Assembly (NCBI RefSeq): GCF_002813325.1
Contig: NZ_PHUG01000001.1
Span: 2,728,001 to 2,792,000, forward strand
Length of the DNA: 64,000 nucleotides
Origin: Janthinobacterium sp. 64
GTDB lineage: Bacteria; Pseudomonadota; Gammaproteobacteria; Burkholderiales; Burkholderiaceae_D
Reading direction: 5' to 3'
The translations under genes and the position numbers were made by a program. Shown piece by piece: positions 54,537 to 63,001 of this stretch. The notes beneath the pieces are model-generated. The model was given only the letters and a program-made list of their open reading frames with translations. It did no database searches and had not been told where the DNA came from. How positions within the stretch are numbered: position 1 is the stretch's first letter; each line of letters begins with the position of its first letter.

Positions 54537-54961
54537 CTGCTGATCATTGTTCAAGTGTGGCAAATATGCAACCTGCCGGCGCGGGAAACGGCGCCACGGG
54601 AATTATGCACCGTCTTTGGGCATGCCGGCGGACGTTTCCCATGCACGAAAAAAAAGCGCACCAGCCGGTGCGCTTCAAATATTGCTTCACGTTCCCGGTC
54701 GTTTGGGTCCGCCGGTGCCGACTTGTGGCGGCAAACAGCGATGACTCAACAACTTCTGTGAAACGTGTGTCTCCTCAATATATCCCCGGTATCAATACCG
54801 TTTTTATAGACTACTCCCCCACCAACCTTGTTACCAATTCTGTCTTTCAGCCTTGCTACCGGAGCGTATAAGCAACTACGTTTTTCCCCTTAAGGCTGCC
54901 CATCATAGCGCATTTATTCGGCCGGATCGACTTTTTTTGCACCATGACGGGGACAACTGTT
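54537..54961. other. Gap with strong terminator and possible small RNA
   Basis: These 425 bases contain no recognisable gene. On the minus strand a TATGAT -10-like box lies near 54886-54891. A stem CAGCCTT/AAGGCTG follows, then an AGGAG with no start codon after it, and a strong terminator ends at 54648. A small hairpin CGGTA-TCAA-TACCG with TTTTT on the plus strand lies near 54790-54810. An inverted repeat GGGAAACG/CGTTTCCC (54583-54590, 54633-54640) lies next to the terminator. It could encode a minus-strand small RNA or be a decayed gene. Confidence 0.35.
54648..54675 (-). terminator. Strong Rho-independent terminator
   Basis: AAGCGCACC pairs with GGTGCGCTT in a nine-base stem with a four-base loop, followed on the minus strand by eight T residues. 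It lies about 285 bases after the dctM stop codon and before ogt. It would end the dctPQM transcript, or a small RNA from the gap. Confidence 0.8.
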
Positions 54962-56242
54962 TTAGTTGTAAATTAAATTTGGCAGCCACAGCGAAATTTG
55001 TGGTACGTAGGTAATCAAGCCCAGGAAGGCCAGCATCGTCAGCAGCCACGGCATCACGGCCACGGTCAGCTCCGAAATGCCCATCTTGGTGATGCCGGAC
55101 GCCACGTACAGGTTCAGGCCCACAGGCGGATGGCACATGCCCACTTCCATGTTGACCACGATCAGGATGCCGAAGTGCACAGGATCGATGCCCAGCTTCA
55201 TGGCGACGGGGAACAGAATCGGCGCCATGATCAGCACGATCGACGACGGTTCCATGACGTTACCCGCCACCAACAGCAGCACGTTGACCACCAGCAAGAA
55301 GCTGATCACACCCAGGCCCTTGCCCGTGATCCACTCGGCCATCGCTTGCGGAATGTTTTCGCTGGTCATCAGGAACGAAAACAGCACGGCGTTGGTGATG
55401 ATGTACAACAACATCGCCGACATGGCGGCCGAATCGAGCAAGACCTTGCCCACTTGCTTGATCTTCAAGTCCTTGTAGACGAAGACGGCGATGATGAAGG
55501 CGTACACGGCAGCCATGGCGGCCGCTTCCGTGGGTGTAAACGCGCCCGAATAGATGCCGCCCATGACGATGACGATCAAGAGCAAGCCCCAGGCGCTCTT
55601 CTTGAACGTGACGAAGCGCTCGCCCCAGCTGGCTTTTTTCATGCGCGGGTAGTTGTGCTTGCGCGCCAAAAACCACGTCGTCAGGCCCAGCAGCATGGCC
55701 AGCATCATGCCGGGAATCACGCCCGCCATGAACAATTTACCAACGGACGTGTTCGTGCTGACGGAATACATCACCATCACGATCGATGGCGGGATCAAAA
55801 TGCCCAGCGCGCCCGAGGTGGTGATGACGCCGGCGCCGAAACCGCGCGGATAGCCCTGCTTGACCATGGCTGGCAGGATGATGGAGCCGATGGCCACCAC
55901 GGTGGCGGGGCTGGAGCCGGAAACGGCCGCAAACAGCGCGCACGCCATCACGCCAGCCAGCGCCAGGCCGCCATGCCAGTGGCCGACCATGGAGCTGGCG
56001 AAGTTGATCATGCGCCGCGCCACCCCGCCATGCGTGAGGAAGTTGCCGGCCAAAATGAAGAAGGGGATGGCCATGATCTCGAACTTCTCGATGCCCGTGA
56101 AAATCTTCAGGGCTACCGATTCGATGGGCACGCTGGTCATGGTGAACAGGAACGTCAGCACCGTCAGGCCCAGCGAAATGGAAATCGGCATGCCGGTCAA
56201 CATCAGCGCCAGCAGCAATACAAAAATAATCAGCGCGTTCAT
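54962..56242 (-). CDS. dctM: TRAP transporter large membrane subunit DctM
   Basis: The protein has 426 residues and about twelve membrane helices, the size and layout of DctM. It holds the conserved GSSPATVVAIGSI and ALGILIPPSIVMVMY regions. It moves C4-dicarboxylates or related organic acids into the cell using the Na+ gradient, taking substrate from the DctP binding protein. Its ATG overlaps the dctQ stop by four bases. Confidence 0.95.
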   Translation of the reverse strand: MNALIIFVLLLALMLTGMPISISLGLTVLTFLFTMTSVPIESVALKIFTGIEKFEIMAIPFFILAGNFLTHGGVARRMINFASSMVGHWHGGLALAGVMACALFAAVSGSSPATVVAIGSIILPAMVKQGYPRGFGAGVITTSGALGILIPPSIVMVMYSVSTNTSVGKLFMAGVIPGMMLAMLLGLTTWFLARKHNYPRMKKASWGERFVTFKKSAWGLLLIVIVMGGIYSGAFTPTEAAAMAAVYAFIIAVFVYKDLKIKQVGKVLLDSAAMSAMLLYIITNAVLFSFLMTSENIPQAMAEWITGKGLGVISFLLVVNVLLLVAGNVMEPSSIVLIMAPILFPVAMKLGIDPVHFGILIVVNMEVGMCHPPVGLNLYVASGITKMGISELTVAVMPWLLTMLAFLGLITYVPQISLWLPNLIYN

Positions 56243-56811
56243 GCCTTGGCTCCTTTTTCTTCCGCCGTCAGTTCATCTTCCAGGCCCTCGACGTGCGAGT
56301 GGTCGTGTTTCGGCAAGGCGCCCGTCTTGATGAAATGCACCATCACCTGCAGGAAGCGGAAGCACATCAGGTAGGAACCGAGCGGCACGGCCAGGTAGAC
56401 CAGCCACATCGGCACTTCCATGTCGGCCGAGGTCTGGTCCGTGTGGCCGATCGACCACACGAAGCTGGCGCCCAAGGTCCCCACGATGCCCGTAAACAGG
56501 GCGCCGGCACCAAGGCCGAAGACGATGAAACGGTCGCGCCAACGCGGGTTCATGCGGTTGATCAGCACGTCGACGCCCACGTGGATGCCCGTGCGCACGC
56601 CATACGCGGCGCCGAACTTGGCCATCCAGACGAACATGTAGATACACAGTTCCTGGGCCCAGCTGGTATTGATTTGAATCAGGAAGTCTTGCAGGCCGGG
56701 GATGGGCAAGCCTGCCAGGTAGCGGTGCACGACCGCGACGAAAATGATGAAGGTGGCCGCGCCCATCAGGGACGCGATCAGCCACTCTTCCAGGTGATCC
56801 AGAAATTTCAT
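56239..56811 (-). CDS. dctQ: TRAP transporter small membrane subunit DctQ
   Basis: The protein has 190 residues with four membrane helices. The conserved ELCIYMFVWMAKFGAAYGVRTGIHVGVDVLI segment is typical of DctQ. The C-terminal tail is acidic and longer than usual (HVEGLEDELTAEEKG). It works with DctM in the membrane. It overlaps dctM by four bases; two hairpins lie between it and dctP. Confidence 0.93.
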   Translation of the reverse strand: MKFLDHLEEWLIASLMGAATFIIFVAVVHRYLAGLPIPGLQDFLIQINTSWAQELCIYMFVWMAKFGAAYGVRTGIHVGVDVLINRMNPRWRDRFIVFGLGAGALFTGIVGTLGASFVWSIGHTDQTSADMEVPMWLVYLAVPLGSYLMCFRFLQVMVHFIKTGALPKHDHSHVEGLEDELTAEEKGAKA

Positions 56812-56879
56812 GGTGGACTTTCAAAGAATGCGGGTACACAGACTCCCGCGCAGGACGCGCAGGAGTCATTCGAGCCAGT

Positions 56880-56909
56880 GGCAGGGATGCCCTGCCTGGC
56901 GCGCCAGGC
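56880..56909. other. Overlapping hairpins between dctP and dctQ
   Basis: GGCAGGG (56880-56886) pairs with CCCTGCC (56890-56896). The next palindrome GCCTGGC-GC-GCCAGGC (56894-56909) shares three bases with it, so only one can form at a time. Hairpins at this place can raise DctP levels above DctQM levels by blocking exonucleases or polymerase. Confidence 0.5.
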
Positions 56910-56929
56910 GGCGCGCTACGGCATGCTGC

Positions 56930-57928
56930 TTACTTCGCGCTTTCCTTGTTGATGGCCGAGATCAGGTCCTTGCCGATGCGCCCTTCCATGGCCTTCTGCA
57001 CGGGCGCCAGCGCGCGGCGCCATTCGGCCTGTTCCTGCACCGTCAGCGTGTAGATCTGCGTCTTGCCCGCTTTCTTGATGGCGTCGAGGGCCTGGTCGTT
57101 GTCGCGCTGGGCGATGGCTTTTTCAAACGTGGTCGCCTCGCGCATGGCTTTTTCCAGCTGGCCGCGTATATCGGGCGGCAAGCCATCCCAGAATTTCTTG
57201 TTGACGATGACGGCATAGCCCAGGTAGCCGTGGTTCGACACGGTTACGTGCTTTTGCACTTCATGCATCTTTTGCGTGTACATATTCGATGGCGGATTTT
57301 CCGTGCCGTCGACCACGCCCGTCTGCAGCGCCTGATACACTTCCGAGAAGGCCAGCACTTGCGGATTGGCGCCCAGCGCGCGCATTTGCGCGTCGAGTAC
57401 CTTGGACGACTGGATGCGCATTTTCAGGCCCTTGAAGTCGGCCGGGTTGTGCAGCGGCTTGTTGGCCGACATCACCTTGAAGCCGTTGTCCCAGTAGGCC
57501 AGGCCCGTGATACCCTTGGGTTCCAGCTTTTTCAGCAGACTCTTGCCGATTTCGCCTTCGGTGACGTTGTACAGCGCCGTCTTGGTGGGGAAAATGTAGG
57601 GCAGGTCGAACGCTTCGAATTCTTTCACGCCCAGCGGGCCGAACTTGGCCAGCGACGGCGCCAGCATCTGCACGGCGCCCAGCTGCAGCGCTTCGAGTTC
57701 TTCCTTGTCCTTGTACAGCTGGCTGTTCGGGTACAGTTCGACCTTGACCTTGCCGTTCGTGGCTTTCTCGGCCAGCTGCTTGAAGCGTTCGGCGGCCTGG
57801 CCTTTCGGCGTGTCGGTGGCCACGACGTGGCTGAACTTGATGACGATCGGGGCTTGCGCGTAAGCGTGGACGCCGGCGGTGGCGCCGATGGCCGCGCACA
57901 GCGCGACGAACATGGTTTTCATCTGCAT
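56930..57928 (-). CDS. dctP: TRAP transporter substrate-binding protein DctP
   Basis: The protein has 332 residues with a signal peptide (cleaved after HAYAQA). The body has IKFSHVVATDTPKGQAAERFKQL, the substrate Arg in GLKMRIQSSKVLDAQM, and ENPPSNMYTQK, all typical of C4-dicarboxylate DctP proteins. It binds malate, fumarate or succinate in the periplasm for DctQM. The ATG at 57928 has AGGAGACA upstream. A TTGGCA-17-AATAAT promoter and a perfect palindrome lie before it. Confidence 0.94.
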   Translation of the reverse strand: MQMKTMFVALCAAIGATAGVHAYAQAPIVIKFSHVVATDTPKGQAAERFKQLAEKATNGKVKVELYPNSQLYKDKEELEALQLGAVQMLAPSLAKFGPLGVKEFEAFDLPYIFPTKTALYNVTEGEIGKSLLKKLEPKGITGLAYWDNGFKVMSANKPLHNPADFKGLKMRIQSSKVLDAQMRALGANPQVLAFSEVYQALQTGVVDGTENPPSNMYTQKMHEVQKHVTVSNHGYLGYAVIVNKKFWDGLPPDIRGQLEKAMREATTFEKAIAQRDNDQALDAIKKAGKTQIYTLTVQEQAEWRRALAPVQKAMEGRIGKDLISAINKESAK

Positions 57929-57960
57929 TATTGTCTCCTGAGTGGTTTTTGAAAAACTTT

Positions 57961-57989
57961 ATTATTTGTCTACTTGAATATTGTGCCAA
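57961..57989 (-). promoter_or_regulatory. Sigma-70 promoter of dctPQM
   Basis: On the minus strand TTGGCA (57984-57989) and AATAAT (57961-57966) are 17 bases apart, each one base from consensus. The transcript would start about 25 bases before the dctP start codon. The palindrome at 58003 lies 13 bases upstream of the -35 box, a position fit for an activator. Confidence 0.7.
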
Positions 57990-58002
57990 AGAAACTGCCG
58001 CC

Positions 58003-58026
58003 GCTATTGTGGTTAACCACAATAGC
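58003..58026. promoter_or_regulatory. Perfect 24-bp palindrome, probable DctR operator
   Basis: GCTATTGTGGTT is followed directly by its exact reverse complement, giving 24 bases of perfect symmetry with no spacer. It lies between divergent dctP and dctS, 31 bases before the dctS start codon. The response regulator encoded after dctS is its likely ligand. It may activate dctPQM and repress or tune dctSR. Confidence 0.75.
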
Positions 58027-58057
58027 CAGCTCCCGACAAGCCGCTACCCTGCCAGCC

Positions 58058-60070
58058 ATGCCGACTCCCCCCACCCTTGCGCGCCGCTTCAAGCTATCGA
58101 GCCCGATGCGCTGGCTGCTGCCCGTCATCCTGCTGCTGCTGTTCCTCTCCATCCTGTTCTGGCTGCCGTGGCAGGCGCGCCAGATGGAAAGCAACGAACG
58201 CCAGGAGCAGCTGATCGCCGATACGCTATGGGTAGAGCAGACCATCCGCTTCCAGCTGGCGCGCAACGAGGAAAGCCTGTTCAACCTGGGCGTGGACATC
58301 GCCAGCGGCTCCCTATCGGCGGAAAAAGTGCACGAACGGCTGCAGCAGATGTTGCGCAATGGCCGCGAATTGCAGCGCGTGCTGTGGCTCGACACCAACG
58401 GCAAGGTGCTGGCCACCAGCGACAACAGCTTGCCGCACGCGCTGTCATTTGCGCCCGCCTCGCTGACGGCGGCCGACAATGCGCGCCGTCTGCACCGGGG
58501 CCAATACGCCCAGCCTTCGCAGCAGACGGGTTTTCCCGACGTGCCGCCGGGTGCCATGCTGATGGATTACCACCAGCCCCTGTTCGACGGCCAGCGCTAT
58601 GTCGGCAGCCTGGTGGCCACCTACCAGATCAGCAGCCTGCTCGATGAAATGGTGCCGTGGTGGTTCGCCCAGGATAACCAGATTTCGCTGATCGACCGCG
58701 ACGACAAGGTGCTGGCGCGGCGCGCCGCCGCCGGTCCCGGCCACGGCGTGTACACGCACAAGCGCGCGCTCGACGTGCCCGGCGCCAGCATCACCCTGTT
58801 TACCGACAGCGTGAAAAGCCAGCCGAAATTGCTGCCCAATCTGCTGGTCGGCTCCGTCATCGCCCTGTCGCTGGGCTTGCTGTGGAGCTTGCTGGCCCTG
58901 TGGCGGCATATTTCGCGCCGCCTGGTGGCCGAAGGCGCGCTGCGCCAGCAGATGCTGTTTCGCACGGCGATGGAAAACTCGCTGGTGACGGGCATGCGCG
59001 CGCGCGACCTGGAAGGCAGAGTCACCTACGTCAATCCCGCGTTTTGCCAGATCGTCGGCTATCCGCCCGAGGAAATCCTGGGCCGCTTGCCGCCCATGCC
59101 CTACTGGGTGCCCGAGGCGCTGGAAGAATACCAGCAGCGCTTCGTCAAGGCCCTGGCCGGCAATCCCACGCCGCAGTTCGAAACCTATTTCCAGCGCCCC
59201 GACGGCACGCGCGTGGCCGTGCTGATCTTCGAGGCGCCCTTGGTGGACAAGAACGGCCAGCAGACGGGCTGGATGGGTTCCGTGCTCGATATCTCGGACC
59301 GCAAGCGGGTCGAGGAACTGAATCGCCAGCAGCAGGAAAAGCTGCAAACGAGCTCGCGCCTGGCCACCATGGGCGAGCTGGCCTCGATGCTCGCGCACGA
59401 ATTGAATCAGCCGCTGGCGGCCATTTCCAGCTACACGACGGGCGCCCTGAATTTGATCCGCCGCGCCATCGACCACGACGCCCCCGTCGATCCGGGTACC
59501 TTGAAGCCGGCGCTGGAACAGGCCAGCGCGCAGGCGCAGCGGGCCGGCCAGATCATCCGCAGCGTGCACGATTTCGTGCGCAAGAGCGAGCCGCAGCGCC
59601 AGGATATCGCCATCCGCACGCTGATCGACGGCATCCGCGCGCTGATCGACCTGCAGGCGCGCAAATACTATGTCACCATCCAGGAAGAGCTGCCGCCGGA
59701 CCTGCCGCTGCTGCGCGCCGATCCCGTGATGATCGAGCAAGTGCTGCTGAACCTGACGCGCAACGCCATCGAGGCCATGCAGGACGCGGCGCCGGGACGG
59801 CGTATCATGCGCCTGCGGGCCAGCCACGACGCGCAGCAAGGCATGGTGACGGTCGACGTGATCGACCATGGCCATGGCATTCCCCAGGACGTGGCCGAGC
59901 GGCTGTTTTCGCCGTTTTTCTCGACCAAGTCCGAAGGCATGGGAATGGGCCTGAACATCTGCCGCACCGCCATCGAATTTCACGGCGGCGCGCTGACCTT
60001 CGGCGCCAACCCCGCCGGCGGTACCATCTTTACCTTCAGCGTGCCGGCCGCGCCAAGCGCGCCGCACTAA
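58058..60070 (+). CDS. dctS: C4-dicarboxylate sensor histidine kinase, DctS/DctB-like
   Basis: The protein has 670 residues. Two membrane helices (about 18-38 and 265-290) enclose a periplasmic sensor domain of about 230 residues. A PAS domain (about 310-430) and the kinase core follow. The phospho-acceptor box is MLAHELNQPLAAISSY, the N box is LTRNAIEAM and the G boxes are DHGHGIP and KSEGMGMGLNICRTA. This HPK4-type layout with a PAS domain matches DctS. The ATG at 58058 is chosen because the longer frame starts with TTG; no good ribosome site is visible. Confidence 0.85.
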   Translation: MPTPPTLARRFKLSSPMRWLLPVILLLLFLSILFWLPWQARQMESNERQEQLIADTLWVEQTIRFQLARNEESLFNLGVDIASGSLSAEKVHERLQQMLRNGRELQRVLWLDTNGKVLATSDNSLPHALSFAPASLTAADNARRLHRGQYAQPSQQTGFPDVPPGAMLMDYHQPLFDGQRYVGSLVATYQISSLLDEMVPWWFAQDNQISLIDRDDKVLARRAAAGPGHGVYTHKRALDVPGASITLFTDSVKSQPKLLPNLLVGSVIALSLGLLWSLLALWRHISRRLVAEGALRQQMLFRTAMENSLVTGMRARDLEGRVTYVNPAFCQIVGYPPEEILGRLPPMPYWVPEALEEYQQRFVKALAGNPTPQFETYFQRPDGTRVAVLIFEAPLVDKNGQQTGWMGSVLDISDRKRVEELNRQQQEKLQTSSRLATMGELASMLAHELNQPLAAISSYTTGALNLIRRAIDHDAPVDPGTLKPALEQASAQAQRAGQIIRSVHDFVRKSEPQRQDIAIRTLIDGIRALIDLQARKYYVTIQEELPPDLPLLRADPVMIEQVLLNLTRNAIEAMQDAAPGRRIMRLRASHDAQQGMVTVDVIDHGHGIPQDVAERLFSPFFSTKSEGMGMGLNICRTAIEFHGGALTFGANPAGGTIFTFSVPAAPSAPH

Positions 60071-60109
60071 CGAATAACTAATAACGCATAACGACAAGCC
60101 GGAGACCCC

Positions 60110-60694
60110 ATGCTACACATCATCGACGACGAAGAGGTCGTACGCGACTCGCTGTCCTGGCTGGCCGCCTCGCGCAGCATCGAGGCGCGCAGCTACGCCA
60201 GCGCCCAGCAATTTCTCGATAGCCTCGATGGCAGCTTCGACGCCGCCGGCGACTGCGTGCTGCTCGACGTGCGCATGCCCGACATGAACGGCATCGCCAT
60301 GTTCGACCAGCTGGTCAAGCGCGACCTGACGGCGCGCCTGCCCGTGATTTTCCTCACCGGCCACGGCGACGTGCCGATGGCCGTCGACAGTCTGAAACGG
60401 GGCGCCTTCGACTTCTTTGAAAAGCCGTTCAACGACAACGACCTGATGGACCGCGTGCAGCAAGGCCTGGCCAACTCGCGCCAGGCGGGCGAACTGGCCG
60501 CCGTGCACGCGCGCCTGGCCACCCTGTCGACGCGCGAGCGCGAAGTGCTGGACCTGATTTTGGCGGGCAAGATGAACAAGGTGGTGGCCGACAAGCTGGG
60601 CATCAGCATGCGCACCGTGGAAGTCCACCGCGCGCATATCTTCGACAAGATGCAGGTCAAGACGGCGGTGGAGCTGGCGGGGTTGTTGAAGTAA
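60110..60694 (+). CDS. dctR: FixJ/DctR-type response regulator
   Basis: The protein has 194 residues. The receiver has Asp53 in LLDVRMPD, Thr in FLTGHGD and Lys in FEKPFND. A LuxR-type HTH follows with LSTREREVLDLILAGKMNKVVADKLGISMRTVEVHR. This two-domain build, not a sigma-54 activator, fits DctR of the DctSR type. It follows dctS by 39 bases and should act at the palindrome before dctP. Confidence 0.88.
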   Translation: MLHIIDDEEVVRDSLSWLAASRSIEARSYASAQQFLDSLDGSFDAAGDCVLLDVRMPDMNGIAMFDQLVKRDLTARLPVIFLTGHGDVPMAVDSLKRGAFDFFEKPFNDNDLMDRVQQGLANSRQAGELAAVHARLATLSTREREVLDLILAGKMNKVVADKLGISMRTVEVHRAHIFDKMQVKTAVELAGLLK

Positions 60695-60710
60695 AAAGCG
60701 TCCTGTACGC

Positions 60711-61217
60711 TTAACGCGTCAGCATGATAGTCGAGACCTTGCTGTCGGCCACGGTGACTTCCATCGGGATCGTACCGCCTTGCTTGCTTTCGACCGAGGG
60801 GAATGTGCCGGGATAGTACGCCAACCAGCTCACGTTGGTGGTGACGTAATAGGTGCCATCGGGGACTTCCGTGAATTCGAACCGGCCTTCGCTGTCGGTC
60901 ATGGCCGTACGGTCATAGTCACAGAACTTCAGACTGACGGTGCTGACTACCTGGCATTTATACAGCGACGCCGGCAACATCGCCAGCTTGCGCGCATATT
61001 CCGTCTTCGGACGCAAGGTGACCGTGTCGCCACCAGCTTCCTTGAATTCGCCGCCTTTGGTCTTCATGAAGGCCTGTCCCTTGACGCCGCCACTGCCGGT
61101 TTTACTCAAGGCATCATATTCCGCCTGCTGGAATTCCGGCATGACAACAAGCGAACGCGGCGTCGAGCATCCCATCAACAACACGGCCAGCACGCTCAAA
61201 GACAGTAATTTCAACAT
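60711..61217 (-). CDS. Small lipoprotein with transthyretin-like domain
   Basis: The protein has 168 residues. The N-terminus ends in a lipobox (LLMGCS), so it is a lipoprotein. The region SEGRFEFTEVPDGTYYVTTNV is the pattern of carboxypeptidase-regulatory-like (transthyretin) beta sandwiches. It probably sits at the inner or outer membrane facing the periplasm. No partner is encoded nearby; its role is unknown. Confidence 0.7.
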   Translation of the reverse strand: MLKLLSLSVLAVLLMGCSTPRSLVVMPEFQQAEYDALSKTGSGGVKGQAFMKTKGGEFKEAGGDTVTLRPKTEYARKLAMLPASLYKCQVVSTVSLKFCDYDRTAMTDSEGRFEFTEVPDGTYYVTTNVSWLAYYPGTFPSVESKQGGTIPMEVTVADSKVSTIMLTR

Positions 61218-61335
61218 TTTCCCCTTGGATATTATTTCTATAGAAAAATAATTATATGCAATAGGAAAGTTAAAAACCAGACAATCATCGCATGCGCGAA
61301 GCGGGCCTCCGGCTGGCGCGGCACATCAGGCGCAG

Positions 61336-61365
61336 GTCGGCTTAGCGCGCAGCGCGTAAGCCGAC
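61336..61365. terminator. GTCGGCTTA hairpin after the siderophore reductase gene
   Basis: GTCGGCTTA and TAAGCCGAC form a nine-base stem around a GC-rich centre that can pair further, eleven bases after the stop codon of the siderophore-reductase gene on the minus strand. There is no T-run. It may be a dispersed repeat of the REP type. Confidence 0.5.
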
Positions 61366-61375
61366 ACCACCACCA

Positions 61376-62203
61376 TCACTCGTCGTGGTGTTCATGATGC
61401 TCGGCCGCCCCATGCTTCCAGTAACTGGCCACATGCAGATGCTGCTTCGGCACCCCGGCATCGATAAAATGCCCGCGCAAGCCCTGCACCTGCGCATGCT
61501 CGCACGCCACCCACACGTAGCCGTCGCCGTCTGACGGCAGCGTGACCTGACGCAGCGCTTCCAGCAGCAGCGGCCCCTTGCGGCCATTGCGCGCCACCCA
61601 GCACAGGTCCAGCTGCGCCGCGCACTCGAGCGCGACCCGTTCGCCGTCGTCGACGACCTCGATCACGGCAATGGCGCGCGCCGTGGCCGGCAGCTGCTCC
61701 AGGCGGCGGGCGATGGCCGGCAAGGCCGTCTGGTCGCCCACCAGCACATACCAGTCGAAGTCGAGCGGCACCAGCATGGAGCCGCGCGGTCCGCCCACGC
61801 CCAGGGTCTGGCCAGGCGCGGCTTGCGCCGCCCAGCTGGCCGCGGGGCCGTCGCCATGCAGCACGAAGTCGATGTCCAGCTCGCGCCGCGCGGCGTCGTA
61901 GCGGCGCGGCGTGTAGTTGCGGGCGATGGGGCGCGCGCCTTCCCCATACTGGATGGGATTCGGTCCATTGCCCAGCACGGGGAACACGGGGGTAGTCTGC
62001 CCCGGGGCGGGGAAGAACAGTTTCACGTGGTCGTCGTGCGCCGGCGAGACAAAGCCGTCCAGGTCGTCGCCCGCCAGCGTGATGCGGCGCATGTGCGGCG
62101 TGATCTGCTCGGTGCGCACGACGGTGAGCACGCGCAGTGTCAAGTCATGCCGCACGCGCTCGATGGCGTGCGGACGTGGTGCTGTAGTTGATGCAGTAGT
62201 CAT
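61376..62203 (-). CDS. Siderophore-interacting FAD reductase (YqjH/ViuB family)
   Basis: The protein has 275 residues. The N-terminal FAD-binding barrel has ITPHMRRITLAGDDL and the ARNYTPRRYD motif that binds FAD; a C-terminal NAD(P)H-binding half ends with YVWVACEHAQVQGLR and a His-rich tail. It should reduce Fe3+-siderophores in the cytosol to release Fe2+. Its neighbour, 22 bases upstream, is a YqjI-type regulator, the same pairing as E. coli yqjIH, though there the genes are divergent. Confidence 0.9.
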   Translation of the reverse strand: MTTASTTAPRPHAIERVRHDLTLRVLTVVRTEQITPHMRRITLAGDDLDGFVSPAHDDHVKLFFPAPGQTTPVFPVLGNGPNPIQYGEGARPIARNYTPRRYDAARRELDIDFVLHGDGPAASWAAQAAPGQTLGVGGPRGSMLVPLDFDWYVLVGDQTALPAIARRLEQLPATARAIAVIEVVDDGERVALECAAQLDLCWVARNGRKGPLLLEALRQVTLPSDGDGYVWVACEHAQVQGLRGHFIDAGVPKQHLHVASYWKHGAAEHHEHHDE

Positions 62204-62225
62204 TGCATATCCTTGTAAAGTGGGC

Positions 62226-62888
62226 TCAGTGGCCGTCGACGATGGCGTTCGCCGCCTGTTCCAGCACGGCGGAGACGCGCTCGGCTTCGGCGTCGCTCCA
62301 GCTGCTCTTGTTCAGCAACAGCGCATGCTTGAGCGTGTGCATGGCCTGGTGCACGCGCTCGGGCAAGGCGTTGCGCGCCTGGACGCGGGCGAACATGTCG
62401 AGGCGGGCCAGGATGCCATCCACCTGGGCGCGGTTCTCGTCCAGATACGCGCGGCCCAGGTCCGTGATCGTGTAGAGCTTCTTGCCGCTGGCGCTTTCGG
62501 ACGACGTCACATGGTCCTGCTCTTCCAGCAAGGTCAGGGTCGGATACACGGCGCCCGGGCTGGGGGCGTAGGCGCCGCCGCAACGCTCTTCGATGGCCTT
62601 GATGATTTCATAGCCGTGGCGGGGGCTGATTTCGATCAGCGCCAGCACGATCAGCGGCAAGTCGCCGCGGCCGAAGACGCGCTCGGCCCGTTCGCCTCGT
62701 CCGCCGCGCCCGCCAGGACCACCGCCCATGCCGCCCATGCCGTCGCCGCGCTCGTCGAAGCCGCGCGGGCCGCGGCCGTGCATGAAGTAGTCACCGCGGT
62801 GCTCATGGCGGTGGTCGTGCTGGCCGCAATGGCCGTGATGATGGTGATGGCCATGCTGGCCGTGTTCTGTGTAATGTGAGTTTCTCAT
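62226..62888 (-). CDS. PadR-family regulator, YqjI-like, His-rich
   Basis: The protein has 220 residues. The first 35 residues hold many His (HGQHGHHHHHGHCGQHDHRHEHRG), followed by a Gly/Arg linker, then a PadR winged helix (DLPLIVLALIEISPRHGYEIIKAIEER, GAVYPTLTLLEEQ) and C-terminal dimer helices. In E. coli, YqjI with a similar His-rich head responds to nickel and represses yqjH. Here it lies upstream of the reductase in one operon. Its operator is the inverted repeat just upstream. Confidence 0.85.
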   Translation of the reverse strand: MRNSHYTEHGQHGHHHHHGHCGQHDHRHEHRGDYFMHGRGPRGFDERGDGMGGMGGGPGGRGGRGERAERVFGRGDLPLIVLALIEISPRHGYEIIKAIEERCGGAYAPSPGAVYPTLTLLEEQDHVTSSESASGKKLYTITDLGRAYLDENRAQVDGILARLDMFARVQARNALPERVHQAMHTLKHALLLNKSSWSDAEAERVSAVLEQAANAIVDGH

Positions 62889-62902
62889 GTTTTCTCTTTA
62901 AA

Positions 62903-62946
62903 GATATATCGTTAGTAGGTATCGCCATTTTATAACGATATATCGA
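62903..62946. promoter_or_regulatory. YqjI-type inverted-repeat operator
   Basis: GATATATCGTTA (62903-62914) and TAACGATATATC (62933-62944) are perfect 12-base inverted arms with an 18-base spacer. Each arm is itself nearly palindromic (CGATATATCG at 62937-62946). It lies 14 bases upstream of the regulator's start codon and should bind a dimer pair that represses the operon. Confidence 0.7.
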
Positions 62947-63001
62947 TAAGTCAAGGAGAAATTTGTTATGCTCTTCTTTTCACCATCCACACGCCGATGC
63001 C

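Noticed and set aside
54750..54860. yybP-ykoY-type manganese riboswitch in the dctM-ogt gap
   Set aside because: A GGGGAGTAG string occurs on the minus strand, but the rest of the conserved structure is not visible and no MntP- or TerC-like gene follows.
57966..57990. Sigma-54 promoter upstream of dctP
   Set aside because: TGGCAC is present, but the -12 TTGC element is missing at the right spacing, while a sigma-70 pair with 17-base spacing fits well.
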